Below, in pieces: positions 18,811-30,362 of a stretch of 64,000 bases of DNA. The stretch lies in assembly GCF_000155595.1 (NCBI RefSeq), contig NZ_DS989904.1, positions 3,862,786 through 3,926,785 of the forward strand, written 5' to 3'. Every line of letters starts with the position of its first letter. Within the stretch, counting starts at the first letter, position 1. The notes beneath the pieces are model-generated. The model did not search any database, had not been told where the DNA came from, and saw nothing but the letters and a program-made list of their open reading frames with translations. Origin of the DNA: Synechococcus sp. PCC 7335. Lineage in GTDB: Bacteria > Cyanobacteriota > Cyanobacteriia > Phormidesmidales > Phormidesmidaceae. Both the position numbers and the translations under genes were made by a program.

Positions 18811-19989
18811 GCTGATCAGCTGGTTCTGCAGCCAAAGAACGGTAAGTAAGACAGCTAGAACCAAGGGCCAGCTAATTTGGTTAAGCATGACCCAGTCGAA
18901 GCTGTAAAAGATTTGGCCTGAAGAATAGGTGGCGATCGCCACAAAACCAAACACAATAAAATCATGTACGGCCTGTGCTTGAGCTTTTTCGTCTGAGGTA
19001 TAGGTCTCAGTTAGCAAGGTAGTAGAGCCTACATACATAAAGTTCCAACCGAGTCCGAGTAGAAGCAGCGCGATCGCAAAATGCCAGAAACTAGTGCCGG
19101 CTAAGTTCAATCCCATACAGCCCAAGAGTAGCGCTGCTCCAGTCAAAATAATGCTGAGCACGCCCAACCGTTTGATCAACCAGCCGGTGATTAAAGCCGG
19201 ACCAAACATGCCAAGAACATGCCACTGGATTACCGCTGCCGACTGAGAAAAACTGTGGTTTTCTGCCGACATTGCTAGCGGCGTTGCTGTCATTACAAAG
19301 GCCATCACACCATAGCTAATCGTGCTGCCAAAAGTAGCAACGCCAAACTTAGGCTGCCGCACAATCTCAAAGAGCGAACGCGAGCTAGTTTGAAGCTTTC
19401 GTCGGCTGGAATGCGGAATTTGAAGAAAGCACAGCAGCAGCGCAGAAAGTATCTGTAGCCCCAAAACAGCGACAAAAGCACCAATATAGATTTCGCTGTC
19501 GAACCAATCTTTAGAACCGTTTGCTAGCCACGGACCAAGAACAGCCGCAATGATTCCACCCGCAATTACCCATGAAATTGCCTGCGATCGCAAAGCTTCA
19601 TCGGCAACATCAGCTGCTGCGAATCGATAATAGCCGACCAAGCTATTTGATAATCCTAGCAAGGCCATCGAAAGTGCAAATAGCCAGTAGCTGGTGATAG
19701 TCAGACTGTAGATGCTTAGACCCGCACCTGCTATCCCCACCAAAGAACCCAATAAAAATCCATTTCGCCTGCCAACGCGCTGCATTAGGACCGAGGCTGG
19801 AATAGTCGCGCTCATCGTGGCGACTTGCCGAATTGCCAATGGTAAGGTAGCCAACGATTTATCCGTAGCTAGCGCGTAGCCTACTAGCGCCGCTGTCGTG
19901 ATCAAAACGGTATTCGTAGTCATCGCTAGCGCCTGACAAAGGGCTAAAAGGGTGACTTGAGATTTTACAGAACTCGCTACAGCTGACAC
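18796..19989 (-). CDS. Major facilitator superfamily transporter
   Basis: 397 residues with about 12 hydrophobic helices and the MFS motif A-like loop after the second helix (LMQRVGRRNGFLLGSLVGIAGAGLSIYS). The YRFAAADVADEALRSQAISWVIAGGIIAAVLGPWLA stretch resembles YnfM/MFS multidrug-type relatives. Inner-membrane secondary transporter; the substrate cannot be told. Convergent with the SDR gene. Confidence 0.88.
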   Translation of the reverse strand: MSAVASSVKSQVTLLALCQALAMTTNTVLITTAALVGYALATDKSLATLPLAIRQVATMSATIPASVLMQRVGRRNGFLLGSLVGIAGAGLSIYSLTITSYWLFALSMALLGLSNSLVGYYRFAAADVADEALRSQAISWVIAGGIIAAVLGPWLANGSKDWFDSEIYIGAFVAVLGLQILSALLLCFLQIPHSSRRKLQTSSRSLFEIVRQPKFGVATFGSTISYGVMAFVMTATPLAMSAENHSFSQSAAVIQWHVLGMFGPALITGWLIKRLGVLSIILTGAALLLGCMGLNLAGTSFWHFAIALLLLGLGWNFMYVGSTTLLTETYTSDEKAQAQAVHDFIVFGFVAIATYSSGQIFYSFDWVMLNQISWPLVLAVLLTVLWLQNQLISSNQR

Positions 19990-20115
19990 AAAACTTACCG
20001 AATCACAGGAGCTGAGCTTATCATGCCTACCTTGCTAGCAGTATAGACTGATTGATTTCTACCTATCGATTTGATTGATGCAGCTAGCGAACAGACCTCA
20101 TACCCCGAAGAAGTA

Positions 20116-21264
20116 CTAGAAGAACCAGCCGTAGCTATGCAATCCTTTTCCTAAAATGTTGACGCCTAGGTAGCAGATCCACACCACTACAAACCCAGAT
20201 GCGGCTAGAATCGCAGGCTTCCTCCCTTGCCATCCTTTTGTGATCCGAGCATGTAGGTATGCCGCAAAAACTAACCAGGTAATCAGCGCCCAGGTTTCTT
20301 TTGGATCCCAGCTCCAGTAAGAACCCCAAGCCTCGTTTGCCCAAACTGCGCCAGCAATAATACCAATTGTTAACAAAGGAAACCCTAAGCCAATGATGCG
20401 ATAGCTAATGTTGTCTAACGTATCTGCGAGCGTGAGTCGTTGAAGAGAGAGGGTGGAGTCTGTGTCTTCGGCAGTGCTCTTGGTAGAGGTATCTTTGGTC
20501 ACTACGCTCTTAGCAGGTGCGGCTAAAACGGCGGTACTGCCTCCTGTTGTACTGCCCCCGGCGGTGATAATTTGCTCTGTGACCGCATTCTCTACAGCGC
20601 GATCTACAGCAAGAGAATTAGTCGCTCTTTTTAGCTGGTACTTGCGATCGCGAAAACCACCTGTACCCACAGAGCTGCCCTTGAGTTCCACCGCCTGGCC
20701 ACGAGTGACAATGAGGAAGGCGATCGCAATCAAAGATCCCACCATCAGCGCCGCGTAGCTCAGCAGCATCACGCTCACATGCATCATCAGCCAGTTGGAC
20801 TTCAGCGCTGGGACCAGCGGCTCAGATACTTGCATCGCACTGGGTAAGGTCAAAGCGGCAAAGGCGGCGATCGCCATTGCCACCGGAGAGGTCACCGCCC
20901 CGACCCAGCGACTATCTGTCATCTTTTCAGCTGCGAGATGAACAGCCGTGATGCCCCAAGCAATAAAAAATAAAGATTCGTAGAGATTACTCAGCGGGAA
21001 GTACCCGCCTTCGATCCAACGAGCTGTAAGCAACGCCGCCATCGCTAAGTTGCCAATCGCCATACCTACGCCACCGATAACTGGCAGCACCTTCACCTTT
21101 TCAAACGCTAGGCCGCTCCAGTAAGCCAACATCGCTGCGAATAAGACGGCAAACGCAGCGTTATCCAACCATCCTTCTAGATTGGCAAGCGTTAGGTTGG
21201 AAGCCAAGCTAGATGCGCTCAGACTGGCGACGCAGATGGAATTGGCAAAATCGAAAGCGACCAT
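20116..21264 (-). CDS. ccsA: Cytochrome c biogenesis protein CcsA (System II)
   Basis: 382 residues, polytopic, with the heme-handling tryptophan-rich motif [18 protein letters not shown] near the C-terminus and histidines characteristic of CcsA/Ycf5. With CcsB (Ccs1) it delivers heme across the thylakoid/plasma membrane for covalent attachment to c-type apocytochromes such as cytochromes f and c6. It is longer than many relatives because of a polar insertion of about 75 residues in the middle (roughly 195-270; [26 protein letters not shown]). The ccsB partner is not in this window. Confidence 0.93.
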   Translation of the reverse strand: MVAFDFANSICVASLSASSLASNLTLANLEGWLDNAAFAVLFAAMLAYWSGLAFEKVKVLPVIGGVGMAIGNLAMAALLTARWIEGGYFPLSNLYESLFFIAWGITAVHLAAEKMTDSRWVGAVTSPVAMAIAAFAALTLPSAMQVSEPLVPALKSNWLMMHVSVMLLSYAALMVGSLIAIAFLIVTRGQAVELKGSSVGTGGFRDRKYQLKRATNSLAVDRAVENAVTEQIITAGGSTTGGSTAVLAAPAKSVVTKDTSTKSTAEDTDSTLSLQRLTLADTLDNISYRIIGLGFPLLTIGIIAGAVWANEAWGSYWSWDPKETWALITWLVFAAYLHARITKGWQGRKPAILAASGFVVVWICYLGVNILGKGLHSYGWFF

Positions 21265-21631
21265 AGGGAGGCGGGATATTCGTTTGAGAGGTTTATTCTT
21301 CTACTATCTAACGTTAAGCTCACTCTAATATCTTACAGAGAGGGTAGAGCCATGACTATACTCCTAGGCTAATTCGTCAAGATTACGAGGCGGGTGAATG
21401 TTAAATTCATTCCATCTCCTTGCTCGGCTTCGGGTCTAGGAAGGCGTAGCGTTAGATAGATTAACTAATGCTACTGCTAACCCTGGGAACTTGACTCAGA
21501 CGGCCAGTCAATCGGCTTTTGAGCAGTTGACTACTAGGGCTGTCACGCAGACTGTTGCATAGATCACGGTTGAGCGTACCGACTTCAAGTAAAAGTTCAA
21601 GCACATAAATTACGATGAGAGAATAACAGTC
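21265..21631. other. Intergenic region between ccsA and pgi
   Basis: About 370 bp holding the divergent promoters of ccsA and pgi. An imperfect hairpin with arms TTGACT/AGTCAA lies near 21490-21512. No gene is supported. Confidence 0.4.
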
Positions 21632-23218
21632 ATGGAATTGGCAGCACTCTGGGAACGGTATCAGGACTGGCTCTATTACCATGAGGGGCTAGGTATCTAT
21701 GTAGATATTAGTCGCATGAGCTTTGATGATCCTTACGCTGAGCAACTAGCGCCCAAGTTTGATCAAGCATTTGCGGCGATGGACGAACTTGAAAAAGGTG
21801 CGATCGCCAATCCAGATGAAGGCCGCATGGTCGGTCACTATTGGCTACGTGCTCCAGAGCTAGCGCCTTCTGAAGAACTTAAGAAGGACATTGTCGAAAC
21901 GCTTGAAAGCTTAGAAGACTTTGCAAAGAAAGTTCGCAGCGGAGCGATCACACCCCCTAACGAGCCTAAATTCACTGACATTCTCTCAGTTGGCATCGGC
22001 GGCTCGGCGCTGGGACCTCAGTTCGTCTCCAAAGCGTTAGCACCTGCTGTTCCTGATATTGATATTCACTTTATCGACAACACGGATCCGATTGGCATAG
22101 ATCATGTCTTTGAAGAAATTGGCGATCGCCTCAAAAGCACTTTAGTCATTATCACTTCAAAATCAGGTGGCACCCCCGAAACGCGTAACGGCATGATTGA
22201 AGCCAAAGCTGCCTACGAGCGCGCCGGACTGTCCTTTGCGAAGTATGCCGTTGCGGTAACAGGGATCGACAGCAAGCTAGAAAATATCGCCACTGACGAA
22301 GGCTGGCTAGCAACTTTTCCGATGCATGACTGGGTCGGTGGCAGAACCTCTGAGCTATCTGCGGTTGGGCTACTGCCAGCGGCGTTACAAGGTATTGATA
22401 TTCGCGACATGCTAGCTGGGGCCAAAGAAATGGACGAAGCTACTCGCGTTCATGATTTGCGCACAAACCCAGCTGCTTTGCTAGCGCTCGCCTGGTACTT
22501 TGCTGGCAACGGCACCGGTGAGAAAGACATGGTAGTGCTGCCCTACAAAGACAGCCTGTTGCTGTTTAGCCGTTACTTACAGCAGCTAGTAATGGAGTCA
22601 CTTGGTAAAGAAAAAGACCTAGATGGCAACACGGTTTACCAAGGCATTGCAGTCTATGGAAACAAAGGCTCAACCGACCAGCATGCTTACGTTCAGCAGC
22701 TTAGAGAAGGTATTCCCAACTTCTTTGCGACTTTGATTGAAGTGCTTAAAGACCGTGAAGGGCCATCGGTGGATGTTGAGCCAGGTGTGACCTCTGGAGA
22801 TTATCTATCAGGTCTATTGCAGGGGACTCGCCGAGCCCTATCAGAAAACGACCGTGATTCGATCACAATTACGATCCCCGAAGTTTCGCCCAAGATGGTA
22901 GGTGCGTTGATTGCACTATACGAGCGGGCAGTGAGTCTGTATGCCAGCCTAGTCAACATCAACGCTTATCACCAGCCAGGTGTAGAAGCAGGAAAAAAAG
23001 CAGCAGCAGACGTCCTATCGCTGCAAACTAAAGTGAAGGAAGTCGTCAAAGCTTCGGACAGTGCGCTTTCTTTAAACGAGATTGTTGAAAGGATGGACGC
23101 ACAAGACAAAATAGAAAATGTCTATAAGATTGTGCGTCATCTAGACGCCAATGGTCGCGAATTGAAGATCGAGGGAAGTCCTAGCGAACCAGCTAAGTTG
23201 AAGGTGAGCGTTCGCTAG
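21632..23218 (+). CDS. pgi: Glucose-6-phosphate isomerase
   Basis: 528 residues, the bacterial/cyanobacterial length. Motifs: [10 protein letters not shown] (about 116-125, sugar phosphate binding), [14 protein letters not shown] and [16 protein letters not shown], and the C-terminal [13 protein letters not shown]. It converts glucose 6-phosphate to fructose 6-phosphate and so links glycogen breakdown, glycolysis and the oxidative pentose phosphate pathway. Soluble cytosolic enzyme. mfd follows 169 bp downstream on the same strand, with no obvious terminator between. Confidence 0.97.
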   Translation: MELAALWERYQDWLYYHEGLGIYVDISRMSFDDPYAEQLAPKFDQAFAAMDELEKGAIANPDEGRMVGHYWLRAPELAPSEELKKDIVETLESLEDFAKKVRSGAITPPNEPKFTDILSVGIGGSALGPQFVSKALAPAVPDIDIHFIDNTDPIGIDHVFEEIGDRLKSTLVIITSKSGGTPETRNGMIEAKAAYERAGLSFAKYAVAVTGIDSKLENIATDEGWLATFPMHDWVGGRTSELSAVGLLPAALQGIDIRDMLAGAKEMDEATRVHDLRTNPAALLALAWYFAGNGTGEKDMVVLPYKDSLLLFSRYLQQLVMESLGKEKDLDGNTVYQGIAVYGNKGSTDQHAYVQQLREGIPNFFATLIEVLKDREGPSVDVEPGVTSGDYLSGLLQGTRRALSENDRDSITITIPEVSPKMVGALIALYERAVSLYASLVNINAYHQPGVEAGKKAAADVLSLQTKVKEVVKASDSALSLNEIVERMDAQDKIENVYKIVRHLDANGRELKIEGSPSEPAKLKVSVR

Positions 23219-23387
23219 TAAATGATCGCCTAGCAGTAACACGCCTCAGTAGCTGCTAGTGCGGATTCGTTTGGTAGTGATATCGGTAGCCATAACCGCA
23301 CGGTCAGATTGAGCAATGCCTTCTAGAATAATTACTGGCAGTGGTTTTGGACTGCTGCTAGTGGTTTGCTCTTTGAGTTAATTTTTC

Positions 23388-26300
23388 ATGGCGTTTTCTT
23401 CGATTACTCGTGCGATCGCACGTTCCCCCCTAGCCCAAGAGCTGGTTGCAAAATTAGAAAAGCAGCAAACCCTGACGATTACAGGCGCACCTAGACTCCC
23501 CAAAGGACTCGTCAGCTCAGCCTTAGCACAGACGCAAAATAAACCGATGCTGGTGGTTACAGCCACCCTAGAAGAAGCGGGTAGATGGTCGGCGCAGCTA
23601 GAAGCTATGGGCTGGGCTACGGTTGCTTTTTATCCCACGTCAGAGTCTTCGCCATACGATGTATTTGACCCTGAATCAGAATTGATTTGGGGTCAGCTTC
23701 AAGTCCTCTCTGACTTGATTAATGGCAAAGCAAACCCAGAAAATATGCCGCTAGGGTCAAAGCACCTAGGCACGATGGCGATTGTTACAACCGAGCGAGC
23801 GCTGCAACCGCATCTCCCCCCGGTCGAAGCCTTTCGTCCGTACTGCTTAGAGATCACTTTGGGCATGGAGCTTAATTTAAAAGATCTCGGGTTGAGCTTA
23901 GCTAAGTTGGGCTATGAGAAAGTCTCTTCTGTTGAAGTAGAAGGGCAGTGGAGTCAGCGGGGAGACATTATCGATGTTTTTCCCGTGGCAGCAGAATTGC
24001 CAGTGCGTATGGAGCTGTTTGGCGATGAGCTAGAGCGCCTGCGAGAGTTCGATCCAGCTAATCAGCGATCGCTTGACAAGATCGAAGCCCTGCTGTTGAC
24101 AACGACTGACTACGGCCCGTTGATTTTATCGGCGTTGGAAGAAAAAGAACTGCTAGAAGATCTACTGACTGAAGAGTCCCAAGAAACCTTTGCGGCGACT
24201 GGCAAAATAGAGGGTGCCCGTCGATTTATGGGACTAGCGTTCGAATCGCCTGCGTCTATCTTGGACTATCTACCGGACGACACGCTAGTGGTAATCGATG
24301 AGCCTGCCCAATGTTTGGCTCACGCTGAGCGCTGGATTGAGACGGTCGAAGATCGTTGGCAAGAGGCGCTAGATGCCTTTGAAGCAGATGTAGAAATTCA
24401 GCTACCTTCAGGTGGCTTGCCCAAAGTTCATAGGCCGTTCTCTCAGGCGTTAGAAGAGATTGAGCTTTTTCAGCGGATTGAAATTTCTGAACTGGCTGAG
24501 GAGGGAGTTGGGCTAAATTTGGCTAGTCGACCCGTGCCAATCCTGCCGCATCAGTTTGGCAAGCTAGCAGATATCTTGAAGGAAGAGCGCGATCGTAAGT
24601 TTTTCCCTTGGTTAATCTCTGCTCAGCCTTCTCGCTCTGTCGCTTTGCTACAAGAGCACGATTGCCCCGCTCAATTCATCCCTAACCCTAAAGACTTTCC
24701 AGCCATTGACAAGCTGCAAAATCAGCGCATTCCGATTGCGGTCAAATACTCGGGGCTAGCCGAACTCGAAGGCTTTGTTCTACCTACCTTTCGCATTGTC
24801 GTTGTCACTGATCGCGAATTCTTCGGACAGCACACCCTAGCCACACCTAGCTATGTTCGAAAACGGCGGCGCGCTGCTTCTAAACAGGTCGATCCGAATA
24901 AGCTACGGCCCAAAGACTACATCGTTCACCGCAATCACGGTATCGGTCAGTTTCTCAAGCTTGAGAGTCTGACAGTCGATAAAGAGACCCGCGAATATCT
25001 TGTTATTCAATACGCTGATGGCCTGCTACGTGTGCCCGTCGATCAGATGGGATCGCTCTCACGCTACCGCACTTCGGTAGAGCAAAGACCGCAGCTAAAT
25101 AAGATGACGGGCAAAGCCTGGGAGAAAACCAAGGGCAAAGCACGCAAAGCCATCAAGAAAGTGGCGGTCGATTTACTCAAGCTCTATGCCCAGCGATCAC
25201 AAATGCAAGGCTTCACTTATCCCGAAGACATGCCTTGGCAGCAAGAATTAGAAGACTCTTTCCCATACAACCCTACACCCGATCAGCTCAAAGCCACTCA
25301 AGATGTCAAACGGGATATGGAAAGCGATCGACCGATGGATCGTCTGGTCTGTGGGGACGTAGGCTTTGGCAAGACCGAAGTTGCCCTGCGTGCCGTTTTC
25401 AAAGCTGTGACGGCTGGGAAGCAAGTAGCGCTGCTCGCACCAACAACGATTCTGACGCAGCAGCACTACCATACGCTGAAAGAGCGCTTCGCACCGTACC
25501 CTATTCAAATCGGGCTGCTGAACCGTTTTCGTACGGCTAAAGAGCGTAAAGACATTCTGCTAAGGCTGATTTCCGGCGAATTGGATGTGGTTGTCGGCAC
25601 CCATCAGCTTCTGGGTAAAACGGTAAAGTTCAAAGATCTCGGGCTGCTAGTCGTAGACGAAGAGCAGCGCTTCGGGGTGAACCAAAAGGAAAAAATCAAG
25701 GCAATGAAGGCCCAAGTAGATGTGCTGACACTCAGCGCTACGCCAATTCCTAGAACCTTATACATGGCTCTTTCTGGCGTCCGGGAGATGAGTTTGATCA
25801 CTACACCCCCGCCTTCTCGCCGTCCGATCAAGACTCACTTATCGCCTTACGATCCTGAGAAAGTGCGCACCGCAATTCGACAGGAGCTCGACCGGGGCGG
25901 ACAAATTTTTTATGTCGTACCGCGCGTAGAGGGCATTGAGGAAGTGGCTGGTCGGATTAGGGAAGCGGTGCCGGGGGTTCGACTGGCGATCGCGCATGGC
26001 CAAATGCCCGAAGGTGAACTCGAAGCTACTATGCTCACTTTTAGCAACGGCGACGCGGACCTGATGGTCTGCACCACTATTATCGAATCAGGACTTGATA
26101 TCCCTAGAGTCAACACCATCATCATCGAAGACTCACAAAAATTTGGTCTCTCGCAGCTCTATCAGCTCCGTGGTCGGGTCGGCCGATCCGGTATTCAGGC
26201 TCATGCCTGGTTACTTTTTCCCAAACAAAACCAACTGTCTGACAAAGCGCGTAAGCGGCTTAGAGCCATTCAAGAATTTACCCAGTTAGGATCGGGTTAT

Positions 26301-26921
26301 CAGCTAGCCATGCGCGATATGGAGATTCGTGGAATCGGCAACCTACTTGGCGCTCAACAATCAGGGCAGATGGAAGTCATTGGCTTTGATCTCTATATGG
26401 ATATGCTAGAAGAATCTATTGCTGAGATTCGCGGTCAGGAAATTCCCCAGGTAGATGAAACCCAAGTCGATCTAAAAGTGACTGCTTTTATTCCTGCTGA
26501 CTACATTCCTGAACTTGACCAGAAGATGAGTGTCTATCGATCTCTAGTAGGCGCTAGCACTAGACGTGAGCTGATAGAAATTGTGGCTGATCTAAACGAT
26601 CACTATGGCAGCTTGCCATCGGCTGTTGGTCAGCTAGTCAAGGTCTTAGAGCTTAAGCAGATTGCCAAGCCGCTCGGCTTCTCTCGAATTAGAACTGAAG
26701 ACAAGCAGCACGTCGTACTCGAAACGCCGATGGAAAAACCTGCTTGGGCCCTACTGCATGAGAAGGTACCTGCACATTTGCGCTCTCGCTTTGTCTATGC
26801 TCCTGGCAAAGTGACCGTACGCGGCTTAGGGGCCGTGAAGCCAGAGAAGCAGATAGAAAATCTAATTGAATGGCTTGGGCACATGCAAACTGCACTACCA
26901 GAACCTGCTTTTTCTAGATAG
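23388..26921 (+). CDS. mfd: Transcription-repair coupling factor
   Basis: 1177 residues, full family length. The N-terminal UvrB-like module includes [16 protein letters not shown] and [12 protein letters not shown]; the RNA polymerase-interacting CarD-like domain is at about 505-570 ([19 protein letters not shown]). Next come the RecG-like translocase motor with Walker [10 protein letters not shown] near 656 and DEEQRFG near 757, and the C-terminal TRCF domain ([14 protein letters not shown]). It removes stalled RNA polymerase at DNA lesions and recruits UvrA. It ends seven bases from the convergent ssb gene. Confidence 0.98.
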   Translation: MAFSSITRAIARSPLAQELVAKLEKQQTLTITGAPRLPKGLVSSALAQTQNKPMLVVTATLEEAGRWSAQLEAMGWATVAFYPTSESSPYDVFDPESELIWGQLQVLSDLINGKANPENMPLGSKHLGTMAIVTTERALQPHLPPVEAFRPYCLEITLGMELNLKDLGLSLAKLGYEKVSSVEVEGQWSQRGDIIDVFPVAAELPVRMELFGDELERLREFDPANQRSLDKIEALLLTTTDYGPLILSALEEKELLEDLLTEESQETFAATGKIEGARRFMGLAFESPASILDYLPDDTLVVIDEPAQCLAHAERWIETVEDRWQEALDAFEADVEIQLPSGGLPKVHRPFSQALEEIELFQRIEISELAEEGVGLNLASRPVPILPHQFGKLADILKEERDRKFFPWLISAQPSRSVALLQEHDCPAQFIPNPKDFPAIDKLQNQRIPIAVKYSGLAELEGFVLPTFRIVVVTDREFFGQHTLATPSYVRKRRRAASKQVDPNKLRPKDYIVHRNHGIGQFLKLESLTVDKETREYLVIQYADGLLRVPVDQMGSLSRYRTSVEQRPQLNKMTGKAWEKTKGKARKAIKKVAVDLLKLYAQRSQMQGFTYPEDMPWQQELEDSFPYNPTPDQLKATQDVKRDMESDRPMDRLVCGDVGFGKTEVALRAVFKAVTAGKQVALLAPTTILTQQHYHTLKERFAPYPIQIGLLNRFRTAKERKDILLRLISGELDVVVGTHQLLGKTVKFKDLGLLVVDEEQRFGVNQKEKIKAMKAQVDVLTLSATPIPRTLYMALSGVREMSLITTPPPSRRPIKTHLSPYDPEKVRTAIRQELDRGGQIFYVVPRVEGIEEVAGRIREAVPGVRLAIAHGQMPEGELEATMLTFSNGDADLMVCTTIIESGLDIPRVNTIIIEDSQKFGLSQLYQLRGRVGRSGIQAHAWLLFPKQNQLSDKARKRLRAIQEFTQLGSGYQLAMRDMEIRGIGNLLGAQQSGQMEVIGFDLYMDMLEESIAEIRGQEIPQVDETQVDLKVTAFIPADYIPELDQKMSVYRSLVGASTRRELIEIVADLNDHYGSLPSAVGQLVKVLELKQIAKPLGFSRIRTEDKQHVVLETPMEKPAWALLHEKVPAHLRSRFVYAPGKVTVRGLGAVKPEKQIENLIEWLGHMQTALPEPAFSR

Positions 26922-26928
26922 GTGTTAC

Positions 26929-27288
26929 CTAGAACTCGTCATTGCCATACGCCATTGGCGCTTCGTTGTCTCGCTTAGAGCCAAGTAGGTTCAAATCATT
27001 GACGCGGATGACTGGACTCGTTCGAGTTGCGCCCGTGCTGCGATCCTGCCAGCTATCCAACTTCAAAGAACCCGTAACTCCAATCAGGCTACCCTTACGT
27101 ACATAGTTCGCTGCGACTTCGGCAGGCTTACCCCAAATTTCTATATTGAACCAATCAGGTTGGTCGCTATTACGGCTACGTCTATTTACTGCCAAACCAA
27201 ACTTTGCTAGCACATTGCCAGACTCAAAATAACGAACTTCAGGGTCACGACCCACTCGTCCAACTAAAGTCACTACATTTACGCTCAT
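26929..27288 (-). CDS. ssb: Single-stranded DNA-binding protein
   Basis: 119 residues forming one OB fold: MSVNVVTLVGRVGRDPEVRYFESGNVLAKFGLAVNR at the start and WFNIEIWGKPAEVAANYVRKGSLIGVTGSL in the middle. It lacks the long Gly/Pro-rich linker; the end (NEAPMAYGNDEF) keeps an acidic residue and a terminal Phe as a minimal version of the acidic tip that recruits repair proteins. Short SSBs like this are usual in cyanobacteria. It binds ssDNA in replication and repair; it is convergent with mfd. Confidence 0.95.
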   Translation of the reverse strand: MSVNVVTLVGRVGRDPEVRYFESGNVLAKFGLAVNRRSRNSDQPDWFNIEIWGKPAEVAANYVRKGSLIGVTGSLKLDSWQDRSTGATRTSPVIRVNDLNLLGSKRDNEAPMAYGNDEF

Positions 27289-27690
27289 AAGTGTCAGCCC
27301 ACGTCCTTCTCTAACAAGCTGCCATACTACAGTAAACTACGGCTACCTAAAACAAGACTATCGATATACCTAGTCTATGCAGAGCCATTTTCATAGAGTC
27401 AGCTCCACAGAGCTACACTAGTACAAATCTACTATTATAGTTATTCTACTACAGCAGCGAACAAATGATCTGACTGACGACCTACTCTTATAGACACCTT
27501 AGCTTTCTTAAACAATTGAGAGATAGGCGATTGAATAAGAGTGATCTACGTCATATTGATTAGGACTTGAATCTATAGCGCAACCGTATAGAGCCGGAAA
27601 TATCGACTAGACGCGCGATATGAAACGTAATAAGATTCATTCTGATTGCTAGAAATATCAGTATCAACCGCTATTACGGACCCTTAACTT
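27289..27690. other. Intergenic region upstream of mreB
   Basis: About 400 AT-rich bases between the divergent ssb and mreB genes, presumably holding both promoters and a long mreB leader. No gene, hairpin or repeat stands out. Confidence 0.4.
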
Positions 27691-28734
27691 GTGGCCTTAT
27701 TTGATCGCTTTTCCCGCTCTCGTAACATGGGTATCGACCTTGGTACAGCAAATACCCTCATCTATGTTTCAGGTCAGGGAATCGTTTTGCAAGAACCTTC
27801 GGTAGTTGCCATTGATGAAAGTACCAGACGTCCTCTTGCCGTGGGGGAAGCTGCTAGGCAGATGCTAGGACGCACACCGGGTAACATTCGAGCTATTCGT
27901 CCGCTCCGAGACGGCGTGATTGCAGATTTCGATACTGCAGAGGTGATGCTAAAACATTTCATACGCCAGATACATGAGAACAAAGGCTCAGTCTCTCCGC
28001 AGGTGGTCATTGGTATTCCTAGTGGCGTTACGGGTGTAGAGCGTCGAGCGGTGATGGAAGCGGCCTTGCAAGCAGGGGCGAGGGAAGTGTCTTTAATCGA
28101 TGAGCCCGTAGCTGCGGCAATTGGAGTAGGATTACCTGTCGATGAGCCCACCGGCAACATGATTGTCGATATTGGCGGCGGGACAACCGAAGTTGCCGTC
28201 CTTAGCCTTCAAGGCATAGTACGTAGCGAATCGGTGCGAGTGGCAGGCGATAAGCTCACTGATTCGATCAAGCAGTATATGAAGAAGGTGAATAATCTCG
28301 ATATTGGCGATCGCACTGCAGAAGAGATCAAAGTCAAAATTAGCTCTGCCTACCCAGGCCCTGAGGATGATGAGGCTTCACTAGAAGTACGCGGCGTCCA
28401 TATGCTTTCTGGGTTGCCTAGAACCGTCACTGTTAAGAGCCCAGAAATTCGTGAAAGTATGGCTGAGCCCTTGTCTGTTATTGTCGAAGCGGTTAAGCGG
28501 ACCCTCGAGAATACACCACCGGAGCTAGCTGCTGACATCATTGATCGAGGAATTATGCTGGCTGGAGGCGGCGCACTACTTCGAGGATTAGATACACTGA
28601 TCTCTCATGAGACCGGTATTGTGGTTCATGTCGCGGCTGACCCGTTGAGCTGCGTTGTTCTAGGGACGGGCCGAGCGCTTGAGAACTTCAACAAAATGGA
28701 ACGAATCTTTAGCGCTCGCTCTCGCGACTTCTAA
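27691..28734 (+). CDS. mreB: Rod shape-determining protein MreB
   Basis: 347 residues from a GTG start ([22 protein letters not shown]). Actin-fold signatures: phosphate-1 loop GIDLGTANT (14-22), phosphate-2 [15 protein letters not shown], and adenosine motif [13 protein letters not shown]. MreB forms membrane-associated filaments that steer peptidoglycan synthesis during elongation. It opens the mreBCD cluster; mreC follows after 171 bp that contain short repeated AAGCAGCCTGA-like units (about 28830-28856). Confidence 0.97.
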   Translation: MALFDRFSRSRNMGIDLGTANTLIYVSGQGIVLQEPSVVAIDESTRRPLAVGEAARQMLGRTPGNIRAIRPLRDGVIADFDTAEVMLKHFIRQIHENKGSVSPQVVIGIPSGVTGVERRAVMEAALQAGAREVSLIDEPVAAAIGVGLPVDEPTGNMIVDIGGGTTEVAVLSLQGIVRSESVRVAGDKLTDSIKQYMKKVNNLDIGDRTAEEIKVKISSAYPGPEDDEASLEVRGVHMLSGLPRTVTVKSPEIRESMAEPLSVIVEAVKRTLENTPPELAADIIDRGIMLAGGGALLRGLDTLISHETGIVVHVAADPLSCVVLGTGRALENFNKMERIFSARSRDF

Positions 28735-28905
28735 GATGACCTCTTCGAGCTGTTATGGCTATTTATCAAATCGGTAGCAGTCAATCGTCGTCACTGAGTG
28801 TTAGAGCATTCAGTTTCACACCTGGTCTAAAGCAGCCTGAATCGAAAGCAGCCTGAGCTAGAGTAGTTTGATCCGAAGCAGTTAGTTAAGCAAAAAGTAG
28901 CCTAG

Positions 28906-29697
28906 ATGTTTGCTCTAAGACGATGGTGGGATAAAAACGCACTTAGAGGAGTTCTGATTATTCTGGCCATTGGGTCTGCCTGGGGAATTCGCCAGACCAA
29001 TGGCATACTCATCTACGAAGCCTATCAGTACGTCACCAAACCTTTTCATCTAGCGCCTGCACCGAACGTTCAAACAGACAATACCTATGTGCTTGATTTA
29101 CAGCAGCGGGTTGTAGAGCTGGAAAATCAAAATCAGAAGCTACGCGAGCTGATTGACTATCAAAAAGACAGTGAGCTAAATACTACGACACTAGCAGCGG
29201 TGATCGGGCGCAGCGCCGATCACTGGTGGCAACAGATTACGATTAATAAAGGTAGCCGCGACAATGTCAAAGCGGGAGATATTGTCACCGGGCCAGGCGG
29301 ATTGATTGGTCGAATTACGACGGTCACGCCGAATACTTCTAGAGTGCTGCTAGTAAGCGATCCGAACAGTCAAGTTGGTGCCAAAGTTAGTCGCAGTCGT
29401 TCAACCGGATATATTCGAGGCGAAGCAGATACTCAAGCTACGATGTTCTTCTTTGAGAAAGTTCCTGATGTTAAGGTCGGTGATGTGGTTGTTACCTCAT
29501 CGTTTAGCCGTCTTTTCCCACAAGGCATTCCAATTGGGCGCATCGCCTCTCTCGATTTGAGTAATAGCCCTGCGCCAAAAGCTATTATTCAGCTTTCTGT
29601 ACCGGTCAGCAATTTAGAGTGGGTAAGTATCAATCCCTATTCTCCTAAGTTAGATGTAGACGCCGTTCCTGCCGAAATCGTTCGCGATCCTCAATAG
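28906..29697 (+). CDS. mreC: Rod shape-determining protein MreC
   Basis: 263 residues: a short cytoplasmic start, one transmembrane helix near 14-30 (GVLIILAIGSAWGI), a coiled coil (about 65-90, LQQRVVELENQNQKLREL), and the beta-barrel domain with VIGRSADHWWQQITINKGSRDNVKAGDIVTGPGGLIGRI. MreC is the extracytoplasmic scaffold linking MreB and MreD to the cell-wall elongation enzymes. Middle gene of mreBCD; mreD starts 17 bp after it. Confidence 0.96.
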   Translation: MFALRRWWDKNALRGVLIILAIGSAWGIRQTNGILIYEAYQYVTKPFHLAPAPNVQTDNTYVLDLQQRVVELENQNQKLRELIDYQKDSELNTTTLAAVIGRSADHWWQQITINKGSRDNVKAGDIVTGPGGLIGRITTVTPNTSRVLLVSDPNSQVGAKVSRSRSTGYIRGEADTQATMFFFEKVPDVKVGDVVVTSSFSRLFPQGIPIGRIASLDLSNSPAPKAIIQLSVPVSNLEWVSINPYSPKLDVDAVPAEIVRDPQ

Positions 29698-29714
29698 CAG
29701 GCTATTACCGTTTC

Positions 29715-30290
29715 ATGAGTTTCTATCGCTCTAAACGTTCAGCTAGACGTCCTAAGTCCCGCCAACAAATTTGGGACTGGCTCTTTACAGTCGGATCAGT
29801 GCTGGTATGTCTGTTACTTCTTCCGACTAGGCTGCCGGGAATGGACATTTTGGGAGTTGGTCCCAACTGGTTATTGGTTTGGGTCGTCGTTTGGAGCATC
29901 CGCCGCACAGCGTTTGACGGCATGGTCGCTGGTATTGCCCTTGGTCTACTACAAGATGCATTGACGGGTCGTTTCCCAACTCATACTGTGGGGCTGGCAT
30001 TAGCTGGCATCGTCACAGCTCGACTGCGGCACCGACAGCTTGTGCGAACGGATCTCATTTCTGTTGCGATCATCGTTTTTGGGCTAGCTATTCTCACCGA
30101 GAGCATCATGGCCTTACAGTTAGCAGGTCAATATCTACTCGGCGAGGAGGCTCTCTACACTAGCCTTAGCTCTATTTGGCAGTACTACCAACGGGTAGCT
30201 CTTAGCTCAGCTATTTTAAGTAGCCTTTGGGCACCTGTCCTTTACTATCCACTCAAACAGTGGTGGAATCGCTACGAGATCAAGAACTAA
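29715..30290 (+). CDS. mreD: Rod shape-determining protein MreD
   Basis: 191 residues, hydrophobic with about five membrane helices after a basic N-terminus (SKRSARRPKSRQQ). Typical MreD features are the LGVGPNWLLVWVVVWSIRR stretch and the GIALGLLQDALTGRFPTHTVGL loop. Integral membrane member of the elongation complex. Position right behind mreC confirms the call. Confidence 0.93.
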   Translation: MSFYRSKRSARRPKSRQQIWDWLFTVGSVLVCLLLLPTRLPGMDILGVGPNWLLVWVVVWSIRRTAFDGMVAGIALGLLQDALTGRFPTHTVGLALAGIVTARLRHRQLVRTDLISVAIIVFGLAILTESIMALQLAGQYLLGEEALYTSLSSIWQYYQRVALSSAILSSLWAPVLYYPLKQWWNRYEIKN

Positions 30291-30362
30291 CTGCGCTTGT
30301 AAGCATCGGATATCCCACAAAAGATTCAAGGAACAGAGGCTAAAATTCTAGACTAATCCCAA